From assembly GCA_004524385.1 (NCBI GenBank), contig SDNM01000020.1, positions 1 to 11,436 of the forward strand: a DNA stretch of 11,436 nt, in the 5' to 3' direction. This stretch comes from Promethearchaeota archaeon (GTDB lineage Archaea > Asgardarchaeota > Lokiarchaeia > Sigyniarchaeales > SOKP01). Below, in pieces: positions 1 to 6,355 of the stretch (the first letter of the stretch is position 1; each line of letters opens with the position of its first letter). The notes beneath the pieces were generated by a model, which saw only the letters and a program-made list of their open reading frames with translations, did not search any database and had not been told where the DNA came from. Made by a program: the position numbers and the translations under genes.

Positions 1-888
1 GATCATGATGAATTTCTTTTTGATTTTCATGTGCACACAATATATTCTGATGGATATTTGACACCCGAAGAAAGAGTAATGTGGTATATAGAACAAGGGA
101 TTTCGGGAGCTGCTTTTTCGGATCATGATAATCAAAGAGGTGCAAAGGCAGCAAGAAAATTTGTTAAGGAATACGATTTAGATTTTACCGTTATTATTGC
201 AGAAGAGTGGACTGACCATGACAATGATATACACATGAATATTTTTGGTCTTGACCATACAGTTGTTCCTAGAGAATCAGATGCACCGACATGCCCGTTC
301 AAATCAATGAACGCCGAAGATACTATAAAATATGTTAAACGAGAAGGAGGTTATATCTTTGTAAACCACTATAACGCGGAAAAAAATGAAAAGGAGGATG
401 GGAGAGGTGTTCCTTATACTCTTGAACAGTTAATGGATTGGGGTGTAGATGGATTTGAAATCGTAAACGGAGGAAATCCTAAAGATAAAAAAATAAGACA
501 ATTTTGCTTAGATAACAACTTAACATGCATTGCCGGTACCGATGAACATAGAAACAATGAATTAGACACATTTATTAAACTCCGATTGAAAAATCCTAAG
601 GATAAATCAGTTGATAACATCTTTAAAAATTTGAGGAGAAACGACCATGAAGTAGTAGCGATGAATGATAAGCATAGAAGAATAGAGGTTCAATACCCAT
701 TTCATGATGTTTTGGACTTTTTCGGTTTAGGAAAAGCTGACAATTTTATCAATTACCTCTTAAATCTTGATAGATGGCAGGTTGTTTCTTGGATTATTTG
801 GTCTTGCGGAGTTTATTTAATTTTTATTCGATTCTACAAAAAGTTAAAAAATATAGATGTAAAAACTTTAAGAGAAAAAATCCTTTAA
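1..888 (+). CDS. PHP-domain metallohydrolase with C-terminal membrane anchor (5' end outside window)
   Basis: The frame is open from base 1. The GTG at 31 is an internal Val of the first metal motif (FHVHTIYSDG, residues 9-18 counted from base 1), so the true start lies upstream. Seen in the sequence: HxH at H10/H12, SDHD at 40-43, an acidic EE pair at 68-69, a conserved-looking NH at 122-123, and GTDEH at 179-183. These are the classic PHP metal ligands, in order. A hydrophobic Trp-rich segment at about 259-279, followed by basic residues, looks like one membrane helix, which would tether the enzyme to the membrane. PHP proteins with these spacings (CehA/McbA-like group) hydrolyse phosphoesters or related bonds, but the substrate cannot be read from the sequence. 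The MBL-fold gene starts 10 nt downstream, so the two probably share a transcript. The domain call is firm; which face of the membrane it lies on is unknown without the N-terminus. Confidence 0.88.
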   Translation, partial: DHDEFLFDFHVHTIYSDGYLTPEERVMWYIEQGISGAAFSDHDNQRGAKAARKFVKEYDLDFTVIIAEEWTDHDNDIHMNIFGLDHTVVPRESDAPTCPFKSMNAEDTIKYVKREGGYIFVNHYNAEKNEKEDGRGVPYTLEQLMDWGVDGFEIVNGGNPKDKKIRQFCLDNNLTCIAGTDEHRNNELDTFIKLRLKNPKDKSVDNIFKNLRRNDHEVVAMNDKHRRIEVQYPFHDVLDFFGLGKADNFINYLLNLDRWQVVSWIIWSCGVYLIFIRFYKKLKNIDVKTLREKIL

Positions 889-898
889 TTTAATCGAA

Positions 899-1564
899 AT
901 GAAAAAAATATTTAAAAACGTGTACCATTTAGGAGATTCTGGTTGTTCTGTATATTTAGTGGATACAAATAGTGATGATGGTCTTGTTTTAATTGATAGT
1001 GGGATGAATATTTATTTAATAGTAAAAAATATCAATAGCTTTGGATTAAATCCAAAAAACATAAAACATTGCATTCTAACCCATTGCCATATAGATCATA
1101 TTGCTATCTGCTATGAATTAAAAGTTTCACTTAATGAGAATATGAAATTTTACGCTCACGATTTAGATGCTGATGCTATTGAACAAAAAGGATATGATCG
1201 TAAAACGGCTGCATCTTGGTATGGTGTGGATTATAATCCAATAAAATTACACAAGAGATTTACTAAAGAAATTGAGATCCTAAAATTAGGTGATTATGAA
1301 TTTCAATGTATTCATACTCCGGGCCACACTCCTGGTTCTATTTCTGTGTTAGTAGAAATTGACGATACTAAAATTCTTTTTGGCCAAGATATACATGGTC
1401 CATTTATGAGAAGTTTTGGCTCTAATAAAGGCGACTATCAAAAATCAATGCAAAAACTGCTTGATTTAAAAGCTGACATGCTTTTAGAAGGGCATTTTGG
1501 AGTATTTCAACCTGCTGAAGAAGTTTATAAATATATAAAAGGTTATATGGATTCTAACAGATAA
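899..1564 (+). CDS. MBL-fold metallo-hydrolase
   Basis: A 221-residue soluble protein with a complete set of metallo-beta-lactamase-fold ligands: H62-x-H64-x-D66-H67 (THCHIDH), H143 in PGHTPGS, D164 in GQDIHG and H199 in EGHFG. The full set predicts a di-metal, probably di-zinc, hydrolase. The N-terminus (VYHLGDSGCSVYLVDT) is the usual first beta-hairpin, which supports the ATG at 899. Length and motif spacing fit the glyoxalase II/lactonase-like group of small hydrolases, but the substrate is not determinable: thioester, lactone and phosphodiester are all possible. No Shine-Dalgarno is visible in the 10-nt gap after the PHP gene, so translation is probably coupled or SD-independent. The two neighbouring metallohydrolases may act in one degradative step pair; this is inference from linkage only. 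Confidence 0.9.
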   Translation: MKKIFKNVYHLGDSGCSVYLVDTNSDDGLVLIDSGMNIYLIVKNINSFGLNPKNIKHCILTHCHIDHIAICYELKVSLNENMKFYAHDLDADAIEQKGYDRKTAASWYGVDYNPIKLHKRFTKEIEILKLGDYEFQCIHTPGHTPGSISVLVEIDDTKILFGQDIHGPFMRSFGSNKGDYQKSMQKLLDLKADMLLEGHFGVFQPAEEVYKYIKGYMDSNR

Positions 1565-1620
1565 AATCATATTTGTATCTAAACTGCGAACTCTACTATC
1601 TTTGCAATAATTCTTAAAAT

Positions 1621-1664
1621 ATTTAAAAGAAATCGTTTTAGTAGATAAATAATTTAAAAGAAAT
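1621..1664. repeat. 13-bp direct repeat upstream of the beta-helix trio
   Basis: ATTTAAAAGAAAT occurs at 1621-1633 and again at 1652-1664, 31 bp start to start, close to three helical turns. It lies about 100-145 bp upstream of the first beta-helix gene. It could be a regulator site, but in sequence this AT-rich chance repetition is a real alternative. Confidence 0.3.
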
Positions 1665-1729
1665 AATAGTCAAAAATTAATAGTTGAAAAAACTATCTAT
1701 TAAAATATTACATAATTTTGCATTAAAAC

Positions 1730-1738
1730 TTATAATTA
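1730..1738 (+). promoter_or_regulatory. TATA-like box for the three-gene beta-helix operon
   Basis: TTATAATTA is centred about 34 nt before the ATG at 1768, which would place transcription start roughly 8-10 nt upstream of the start codon. A weak AAGGA (1757-1761) lies 6 nt before the ATG and could help ribosome binding. The 203-bp gap 1565-1767 holds no other gene that I can support. Confidence 0.4.
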
Positions 1739-1767
1739 ATTAGCATTCTTTATAAAAAGGACATAAA

Positions 1768-2667
1768 ATGGCTAATATGAAAGAAGAGCCAAAGATTAAT
1801 AATACTGAAGAAAAAAAAGGCGAAAAAGAACAAGAGATTAACCTACAATTTCACTTATATTTAACTTTTTTTGCTATTATTTATTTGGGATCTTATTTCC
1901 TTCCTGGAATTGTTTTCATGTTATACTTTTTTTTAGTTTTTAAACCTTTTTTTTTGGATATTAATGATTTTTTTTCCCTTTTTACAGACCTTAGACCCCT
2001 ATTAGCGTTAGCTTTAATGCCTTTAATTACAATTAGTTGCTACCTTTTACATTTATTTTTTATTGGTTTATTAACTCGAGTGCTCTGGAGATTTACAGAA
2101 TGGAGGTGTCCTACTCAGGATGGTATTATTCTACGGACTGTCCCTAGTGATACTTTGAATTATTACCATATCCGATCATTCTTAATAAAATATGGTAAAA
2201 ATGCATTTACTAAAGGTATGTTTCCATGGTTGGCTAATTGGTACTTTAATTTTGTAGGTTCATGTAAAATTGGGAAAGGTACAACAATCGAGGAAGAGAT
2301 TGTTGCTGATAAATATATTGATGTTGGGGATAACTGTTATATAGGAGTTAATTCCGCCATATGTTCTCATGCAGTTGAGGGAATATTCGGAAGAATCCCA
2401 TATTTTGAAATAAAGATTGGAGATAATGTCACTTTTGCTGCATTTGGTATAGTTGGACCTGGTGGTGACATAAAAGATAACTCTTATATTTTACCACTTA
2501 GTGGCTTTACGAAAAAACAGATTACGAAAGGTAATAATTATTATTTTGGTCTTCCAGCCCGTAAAATTTTTACGAAAAAAGTAATGAAGTATTTGAAAAT
2601 ATCTGAAGAAGATTTAGAGAAAAATAAGAATTTAAAAGAAATCAATGATAGAGAAAAAAACTTATAA
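1768..2667 (+). CDS. Membrane-tethered left-handed beta-helix (LpxA-like) protein, paralogue 1
   Basis: A 299-residue protein. It has a charged cytoplasmic-type N-terminus (1-25), a hydrophobic stretch at about 28-60, a second at about 77-104, a linker with an aromatic patch, then a beta-helix domain at about 164-267 and a charged tail. Hexapeptide-type turns are visible as CKIGKGTTI, IDVGDNCYIGVNSAI, IKIGDNVTF and the closing YYFGLPARK (258-266), a hallmark of acetyltransferase-like LbH proteins. H201 (ICSHAVEG) lies where a catalytic His could be; the two downstream paralogues have no His at the matching place. The likely role is acyl or aminoacyl transfer at the membrane, inferred from fold only. 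The coding sequence for membrane segment 1 and its flank carries three T8-T9 runs (1927-1975). The next paralogue starts 9 nt after the stop. Function not recognised beyond fold. Confidence 0.82.
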   Translation: MANMKEEPKINNTEEKKGEKEQEINLQFHLYLTFFAIIYLGSYFLPGIVFMLYFFLVFKPFFLDINDFFSLFTDLRPLLALALMPLITISCYLLHLFFIGLLTRVLWRFTEWRCPTQDGIILRTVPSDTLNYYHIRSFLIKYGKNAFTKGMFPWLANWYFNFVGSCKIGKGTTIEEEIVADKYIDVGDNCYIGVNSAICSHAVEGIFGRIPYFEIKIGDNVTFAAFGIVGPGGDIKDNSYILPLSGFTKKQITKGNNYYFGLPARKIFTKKVMKYLKISEEDLEKNKNLKEINDREKNL

Positions 2668-2676
2668 AATAAACAA

Positions 2677-3576
2677 ATGACTGAAAAGATAATTGAAACA
2701 TCAGATAAAGAAAATATAGATAAGAAAGAATATGCGCTTGATTTCACAACTAGTAGCTCAATTGGTAGAGTTAGTATCAAATTTCTTATAATTTATATTC
2801 CAATTTTTTGGTTTAGCGGTTTATTAGTTGGAATATACTTATATGAATATTTCAAGAATTTACCTCCAATAACAGAAGATTGGATGGTGTATCTTTTTCC
2901 TATTTTATTCTTACCAATCGCAATATTCTCTATGTTGTTTATTTTTATTTTGGGATGTATATTTTTTAGTAAGCTTTTTTTAACTTTAATTAATCTTATT
3001 CATAAACCAAAAGAAGGTATATTTTTAGCTCAGAAAGGTGACCGAGACTTTGAGTTCTGGTGTATGAGAACAGAATTAAAAAAATTAGTATTGTGGCTTG
3101 TGAGAAATTGCCCTTTACCGTGGATTGACACATTAGCTTTCCGATGGTTTGGAGTGAAGATGGATTTTTCAAGTCATCTCCAAGATTCTTGGTGTGATAT
3201 GGAGTTCATAAAATTTGGACGGAAAGTTTTGGTTGGACAAGGTGCTGTAGTTATGAGTTCAATGGTGGTTGGAAAATATCTTATAATTAAAAAAGTAATA
3301 TTTAGTGATTATACAGTTGTTGGAGGAATGGGTTGCGTCTCGCCAGGGACTATTACAGGAAAGGATTCATTTTTAGGCGCAATGTCTTCGACCGTTTTAA
3401 ATCAAATTTTGGAAGCTAATTGGATTTACTTTGGCATCCCTGCGATAAAATTGAAACCAAATAAGCTAGCTAGGGTAAAACATATGACAAAGAGTTTCGT
3501 TGATGATGAGCAGTCAATAAGCATTGAGCATGAAATTAATATTGAAAAAGATAAAAAGGATAAAATTAATATATAG
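2677..3576 (+). CDS. Membrane-tethered left-handed beta-helix (LpxA-like) protein, paralogue 2
   Basis: A 299-residue paralogue of its neighbours. The polar N-terminus (1-30) is followed by hydrophobic segments at about 34-58 and 70-108, then KPKEGIFL (110-117), RDFEFW (123-128), an amphipathic linker, and a beta-helix domain at about 160-260 ending in IYFGIPAIK (250-258). It resembles paralogue 3 most: both share PKEG[IV]FL, RD[FY]xxW, FGVK, a WxDxEFIxFG stretch, VLVGQG/VVVGQG and LIIKK. The region equivalent to H201 of paralogue 1 reads VVMSSMVVG, with no His, so it may be non-catalytic or structural. The tail (280-299) is strongly charged. It starts 9 nt after paralogue 1 with no Shine-Dalgarno, consistent with one operon. 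Overall fold is confident; the biochemical role is unknown. Confidence 0.82.
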   Translation: MTEKIIETSDKENIDKKEYALDFTTSSSIGRVSIKFLIIYIPIFWFSGLLVGIYLYEYFKNLPPITEDWMVYLFPILFLPIAIFSMLFIFILGCIFFSKLFLTLINLIHKPKEGIFLAQKGDRDFEFWCMRTELKKLVLWLVRNCPLPWIDTLAFRWFGVKMDFSSHLQDSWCDMEFIKFGRKVLVGQGAVVMSSMVVGKYLIIKKVIFSDYTVVGGMGCVSPGTITGKDSFLGAMSSTVLNQILEANWIYFGIPAIKLKPNKLARVKHMTKSFVDDEQSISIEHEINIEKDKKDKINI

Positions 3577-3608
3577 TTCAAGAGTGTGAAAACTATTAAT
3601 AGAAAAAC

Positions 3609-3615
3609 GGAGATG
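3609..3615 (+). promoter_or_regulatory. Shine-Dalgarno-like site for paralogue 3
   Basis: GGAGATG lies 8 nt before the ATG at 3624 and is close to the archaeal anti-SD complement GGAGGTG. It fixes the start choice and is the only convincing Shine-Dalgarno in the window. It suggests this cistron initiates independently inside the operon after the 47-nt gap. Confidence 0.55.
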
Positions 3616-3623
3616 TTGTATTT

Positions 3624-4535
3624 ATGAGCGTGCCCACCTCGATGTCTGTAGGACCCTTCAATCCAACAGTTTTAGTAAAAAAAAGATATTTATTTTTTTA
3701 TATATTTCTTATGTGGGTCTCGATGATTCCCGTACTATTAGAATTTTGGTTTTATTGGAGGTGGCTCTGGGATCCAGTAAGGCCAATTCATTTTTATATT
3801 TTTCTTCCGTTACTCTGCTTTCTAATGTATCTTACAGCCGTTTTCACATCTTTAATATTTGCTAAGATTTTGCTTTTAATTGTCAATGCAATTCATAGCC
3901 CTAAGGAGGGTGTCTTTTTAAGAGAGTCCTCAGATAGAGATTATCGTTATTGGAGTCTTCGAAATACCATAAAAAGGTGGCCAACTTGGTTAGCACATAA
4001 ATTTCCGTTTCCTTTTTTAGACAATATCGTTTTTAAAATGTTTGGTGTAAAAACAAAATTTTCAAACTCGCTATTTGAGGGCTGGGTAGATTGCGAATTT
4101 ATAGAATTTGGAAAAAATGTTGTTGTGGGACAAGGGAGCATCGTTCAATCTGCTGTAATTATAGGAAATCTCTTAATAATAAAAAAAACAATAATAGATG
4201 ATAATGTTAGAATAGGTGCCCATGCTGTTGTTATGCCAGGTACACATATAGGAAAGAATAGTGTTTTAGCAGCCAATTCAGTTACTATTGTCGGTCAGGA
4301 ATTAGAAGATGGATGGATTTATGTTGGGCTTCCTGCGAAGAAATTCAAAAATAATAGATTTTTTGAAGATGGTTTAGAGGAAATACTAGGGCACATTGAA
4401 GATGTTGAAGATTTAAGAAAAAAATATGAAGAGCTATATATTAAAAGACACGACCAGCATTTGACTCATAAAGAAAAAAAAGAGCTTAAAAAAGAGAGGA
4501 TAGAGGAAGAAAAAAGAAGAATGGAAGGGATTTAA
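3624..4535 (+). CDS. Membrane-tethered left-handed beta-helix (LpxA-like) protein, paralogue 3
   Basis: A 303-residue protein with hydrophobic segments at about 21-46 and 55-90, the paralogue signature SPKEGVFL (92-99) and RDYRYW (105-110), and a beta-helix domain at about 140-242. Clear hexapeptide turns are VVVGQGSIV, DNVRIGAHAVVMPGTHIG and the closing IYVGLPAKKF (232-241). H200 and H208 lie inside the helix, but not where paralogue 1 has H201. The C-terminus (about 265-303) is a long, highly charged, Lys/Glu-rich helix that may form a coiled coil and is longer than in the other two. The ATG at 3624 is supported by the upstream GGAGATG. It is the last gene of the trio, and its stop is only 10 nt from the stop of the convergent hydrolase. 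The likely role is as for the other paralogues: membrane-linked transferase or scaffold, by fold only. Confidence 0.83.
   Translation: MSVPTSMSVGPFNPTVLVKKRYLFFYIFLMWVSMIPVLLEFWFYWRWLWDPVRPIHFYIFLPLLCFLMYLTAVFTSLIFAKILLLIVNAIHSPKEGVFLRESSDRDYRYWSLRNTIKRWPTWLAHKFPFPFLDNIVFKMFGVKTKFSNSLFEGWVDCEFIEFGKNVVVGQGSIVQSAVIIGNLLIIKKTIIDDNVRIGAHAVVMPGTHIGKNSVLAANSVTIVGQELEDGWIYVGLPAKKFKNNRFFEDGLEEILGHIEDVEDLRKKYEELYIKRHDQHLTHKEKKELKKERIEEEKRRMEGI
4510..4515 (-). terminator. Possible terminator of the minus-strand hydrolase
   Basis: A six-A run on the plus strand reads as T6 on the minus strand, 31-36 nt past the hydrolase stop and inside the 3' end of paralogue 3. Archaeal transcription commonly ends at T-runs. 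Chance is possible in this AT-rich DNA. Confidence 0.25.
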
Positions 4536-4545
4536 TTAAAACCTC

Positions 4546-5361
4546 TTAATTAATTTTTAAAAATTTTAAAACTTCTTCATTAATCTTTTTGAAATCCTCA
4601 TCTTGAATGCATTCATGATCCATTTTATTGACTATGAATATATCTGGAGCTAAATTTGCTCCTCTCAATATCTTCTTAGCTTCAACTACAGGCATAACTT
4701 TATCCATTTCTCCAATAATAATCTTAAGTTGTTTATTTTTTAATTTTGGGATGCATTTTTCAATTTGAAATTCTTCAATTTGTAATTCGTTTTTTGTCAT
4801 GTGGATGAACTGCTCAATATTTCCTATACCATGAATGCTTCTAGGGAGAAATCGATTGATATAGTGTAGAGCTTTCTTAAAATCTTCTCCATTAATCCTT
4901 TTCTTTAGTTCTATAATTGGACTAATTAATAATAATTTATTTACCACTGTAACTTTCGAACATAATATTAAAGCAATATAAGCTCCAAAATCATGAGCAA
5001 TAATATTTATATTATTTAGATCAAAAATATCATGTTCCGCCATTTTCTGGACAAATTCAATTACTCGAAATGCATCTGAGACTTGTGAGCTAATCGAAAT
5101 CTTGCCTGCATTATAACCGTATCCTCTAAAATTAAAGACTAATAATGAATATCCGATGTCTAACATAGATTTATAACGTTTAATGAACTCTGTTAAAGGA
5201 AATACCTGAGGAAAACCATGGAAGTATATTATTAAGGGATAAGGTTTTTTGAAAGATTGGGGAGGAAAATAGAGTACCCCTCTCAACATTTGTTCAATTT
5301 GGATTTCAGATACTTCGTATGGACCATCAAATTGCTTATTTTCAAATTCCAAGTTAACCAC
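4546..5361 (-). CDS. Alpha/beta hydrolase with Asp at the nucleophile position
   Basis: A 271-residue soluble alpha/beta hydrolase. It shows the oxyanion-loop HGF (48-50) after strand IIYF, the NFRGYGYNAGK segment (77-87), the nucleophile elbow IAHDFGA (121-127), an acid at D220 (GEMD) and the catalytic H249 (MDHE). The elbow carries D124 where esterases and peptidases have Ser. Asp nucleophiles are known in haloalkane dehalogenases and epoxide hydrolases (HDWG-type elbows). The rest of the chain looks more like dienelactone-hydrolase or acyl-peptidase-like proteins than those families, so the substrate is open. It begins with GTG at 5361: the codon before it is an in-frame TAA, and the first internal ATG is codon 25, too late for the fold. 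Transcription probably starts at or near the GTG from the TATA-like box at 5380-5387. Confidence 0.86.
   Translation of the reverse strand: MVNLEFENKQFDGPYEVSEIQIEQMLRGVLYFPPQSFKKPYPLIIYFHGFPQVFPLTEFIKRYKSMLDIGYSLLVFNFRGYGYNAGKISISSQVSDAFRVIEFVQKMAEHDIFDLNNINIIAHDFGAYIALILCSKVTVVNKLLLISPIIELKKRINGEDFKKALHYINRFLPRSIHGIGNIEQFIHMTKNELQIEEFQIEKCIPKLKNKQLKIIIGEMDKVMPVVEAKKILRGANLAPDIFIVNKMDHECIQDEDFKKINEEVLKFLKIN
4554..4558 (+). terminator. Possible terminator of the beta-helix operon
   Basis: A T5 run lies 19-23 nt after the paralogue 3 stop, within TTAATTAA-rich sequence, and is followed by A5 (4559-4563), so the site is symmetrical. It falls inside the 3' end of the convergent hydrolase gene. 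Weak evidence. Confidence 0.28.
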
Positions 5362-5452
5362 TTATTTATTTAATAATGCTATTTAAACGGATTATATAAT
5401 ATAATAAAAAAATTTAACTTATTTATTTAATACTGCTATTTAAACGGATTAT
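5361..5452. repeat. 35-bp direct repeat in the divergent promoter region
   Basis: The two copies are 5361-5395 and 5418-5452, identical except for one base (A at 5375, C at 5432). They are 57 bp apart start to start, with an AT-only 22-bp spacer. Each copy contains TATTTAAACGG, which read on the minus strand is CCGTTTAAATA, a good TATA-type box. Copy 1 overlaps the first base of the GTG start of the hydrolase; copy 2 ends just before the TATA-like box of the PHP phosphatase. Either a local promoter duplication or a paired operator is possible. Confidence 0.85.
5380..5387 (-). promoter_or_regulatory. TATA-like box for the Asp-nucleophile hydrolase
   Basis: On the minus strand this reads TTTAAATA, centred about 23 nt upstream of the GTG start at 5361. 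That is the spacing expected for a leaderless archaeal transcript. An identical box lies in the second repeat copy at 5437-5444 and would give a start 57 nt further upstream. Confidence 0.55.
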
Positions 5453-5453
5453 C

Positions 5454-5462
5454 TTTAAAATA
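5454..5462 (+). promoter_or_regulatory. TATA-like box for the PHP phosphatase / DUF5714 pair
   Basis: TTTAAAATA lies about 23-24 nt upstream of the ATG at 5481, again the spacing of a leaderless archaeal transcript. No Shine-Dalgarno precedes the ATG. Confidence 0.45.
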
Positions 5463-5480
5463 AATCATGATAATAGGAAA

Positions 5481-6335
5481 ATGAAGCTACAAGATTGGCA
5501 TACTCATAATTCAATGTGTCATCACGCGATTGGATCTCTGGAGGATTATGTTAAAAAAGGTATTGAGTTGGATTTAGATCTACTGGGGATAAGCGATCAT
5601 TTTCCATATGATTATCTAATAGGAATGGATGGAGTTCCTATTGAGGATTATGGAATGAATTTGCATGAAATTGAGAGTTATATTTCTACAATTGAAAATT
5701 TAAAAGAGAAATATGGAAAAAAAATCGATTTAAAAATAGGATTTGAAATAGATTATATAGGAAACCAAGTAGAAAGATTAAATACTCATTTGAATAAAAT
5801 TAAATCTCACTTGGATTTTATTTTAGGATCGATACATATATTATTCTTAGAGAATGGACCTTGGGCAATGGACGATAATAGATTTTTAGAAAAATATAAT
5901 TCTTTGGGAGCCAACCGTGTTTTTCTTCTATATTATCAGACAATGCAAAAAATGCTAAATTCAACGGAATTTGATTTTGATATAGTAAGTCATTTTGATT
6001 TGCCTAAAAAGTTTAATAAATTTCCCAATAAGAATTCAAAAGATTTAATCACGATTGAGATTTCAAAAACACTTGATCTCATTAAAAAAAGAGATCTAAC
6101 TGTTGAAATTAATACAGGAGGATTTAGAAAAGATGTTAAAGAACAATATCCAAGTGAAGAGATCTTAAAAGAAATGTGCGAGTTAGATATCCCAATCTTA
6201 CTAGGATCTGACGCACATGATCCTAATGAACTTGCTTATGAATTTAAAAAGATACTGAAATTATTAAAAAAAATTGGATACAATAAATTAGCATCTTTTA
6301 GTCAAAGAAAAAGATCGTTTATTGAAATAATATAA
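5481..6335 (+). CDS. hisJ: HisJ-family PHP phosphatase (probable histidinol-phosphatase)
   Basis: A 284-residue soluble PHP protein. The N-terminus DWHTHNSMCHHAIGS (5-19) carries H7/H9 and the CHHA signature of the HisJ family; then come GISDHFP (36-42), E89 in GFEID, H119 in GSIHIL, H171 in VSHFD, and GSDAH with D244/H246. The closing FSQRKRSF (273-280) also matches the family tail, so the gene is full length at 284 residues against a usual 260-280. The expected reaction is dephosphorylation of L-histidinol phosphate, the next-to-last stage of histidine synthesis, in the cytoplasm with bound metals. No other his gene is in the window, and HisJ-family members in archaea can act on other phosphomonoesters, so the symbol is by family. 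It is followed 20 nt later by the DUF5714 gene and probably transcribed with it. Confidence 0.82.
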   Translation: MKLQDWHTHNSMCHHAIGSLEDYVKKGIELDLDLLGISDHFPYDYLIGMDGVPIEDYGMNLHEIESYISTIENLKEKYGKKIDLKIGFEIDYIGNQVERLNTHLNKIKSHLDFILGSIHILFLENGPWAMDDNRFLEKYNSLGANRVFLLYYQTMQKMLNSTEFDFDIVSHFDLPKKFNKFPNKNSKDLITIEISKTLDLIKKRDLTVEINTGGFRKDVKEQYPSEEILKEMCELDIPILLGSDAHDPNELAYEFKKILKLLKKIGYNKLASFSQRKRSFIEII

Positions 6336-6355
6336 TTAAAAGATTAAGTTTAAAA

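Noticed and set aside
31..33. GTG as start codon of the first PHP gene
   Set aside because: It falls inside the HVH metal motif and the frame is open to base 1, so it is an internal Val codon.
1680..1696. Small inverted repeat ATAGTT-GAAAA-AACTAT
   Set aside because: Only a 6-bp stem, mostly A/T, and it is upstream of the promoter; not convincing as a terminator or operator.
2541..2780. 79-residue minus-strand open frame across the junction of paralogues 1 and 2
   Set aside because: Low-complexity Ser/Phe/Leu-rich shadow of AT-rich coding DNA on the other strand.
1768..4535. Trio as sugar-nucleotide O-antigen acetyltransferases
   Set aside because: No glycosyltransferase, sugar-nucleotide or polysaccharide gene is nearby, and the two-TM plus LbH layout differs from soluble hexapeptide acetyltransferases; kept only as an alternative.
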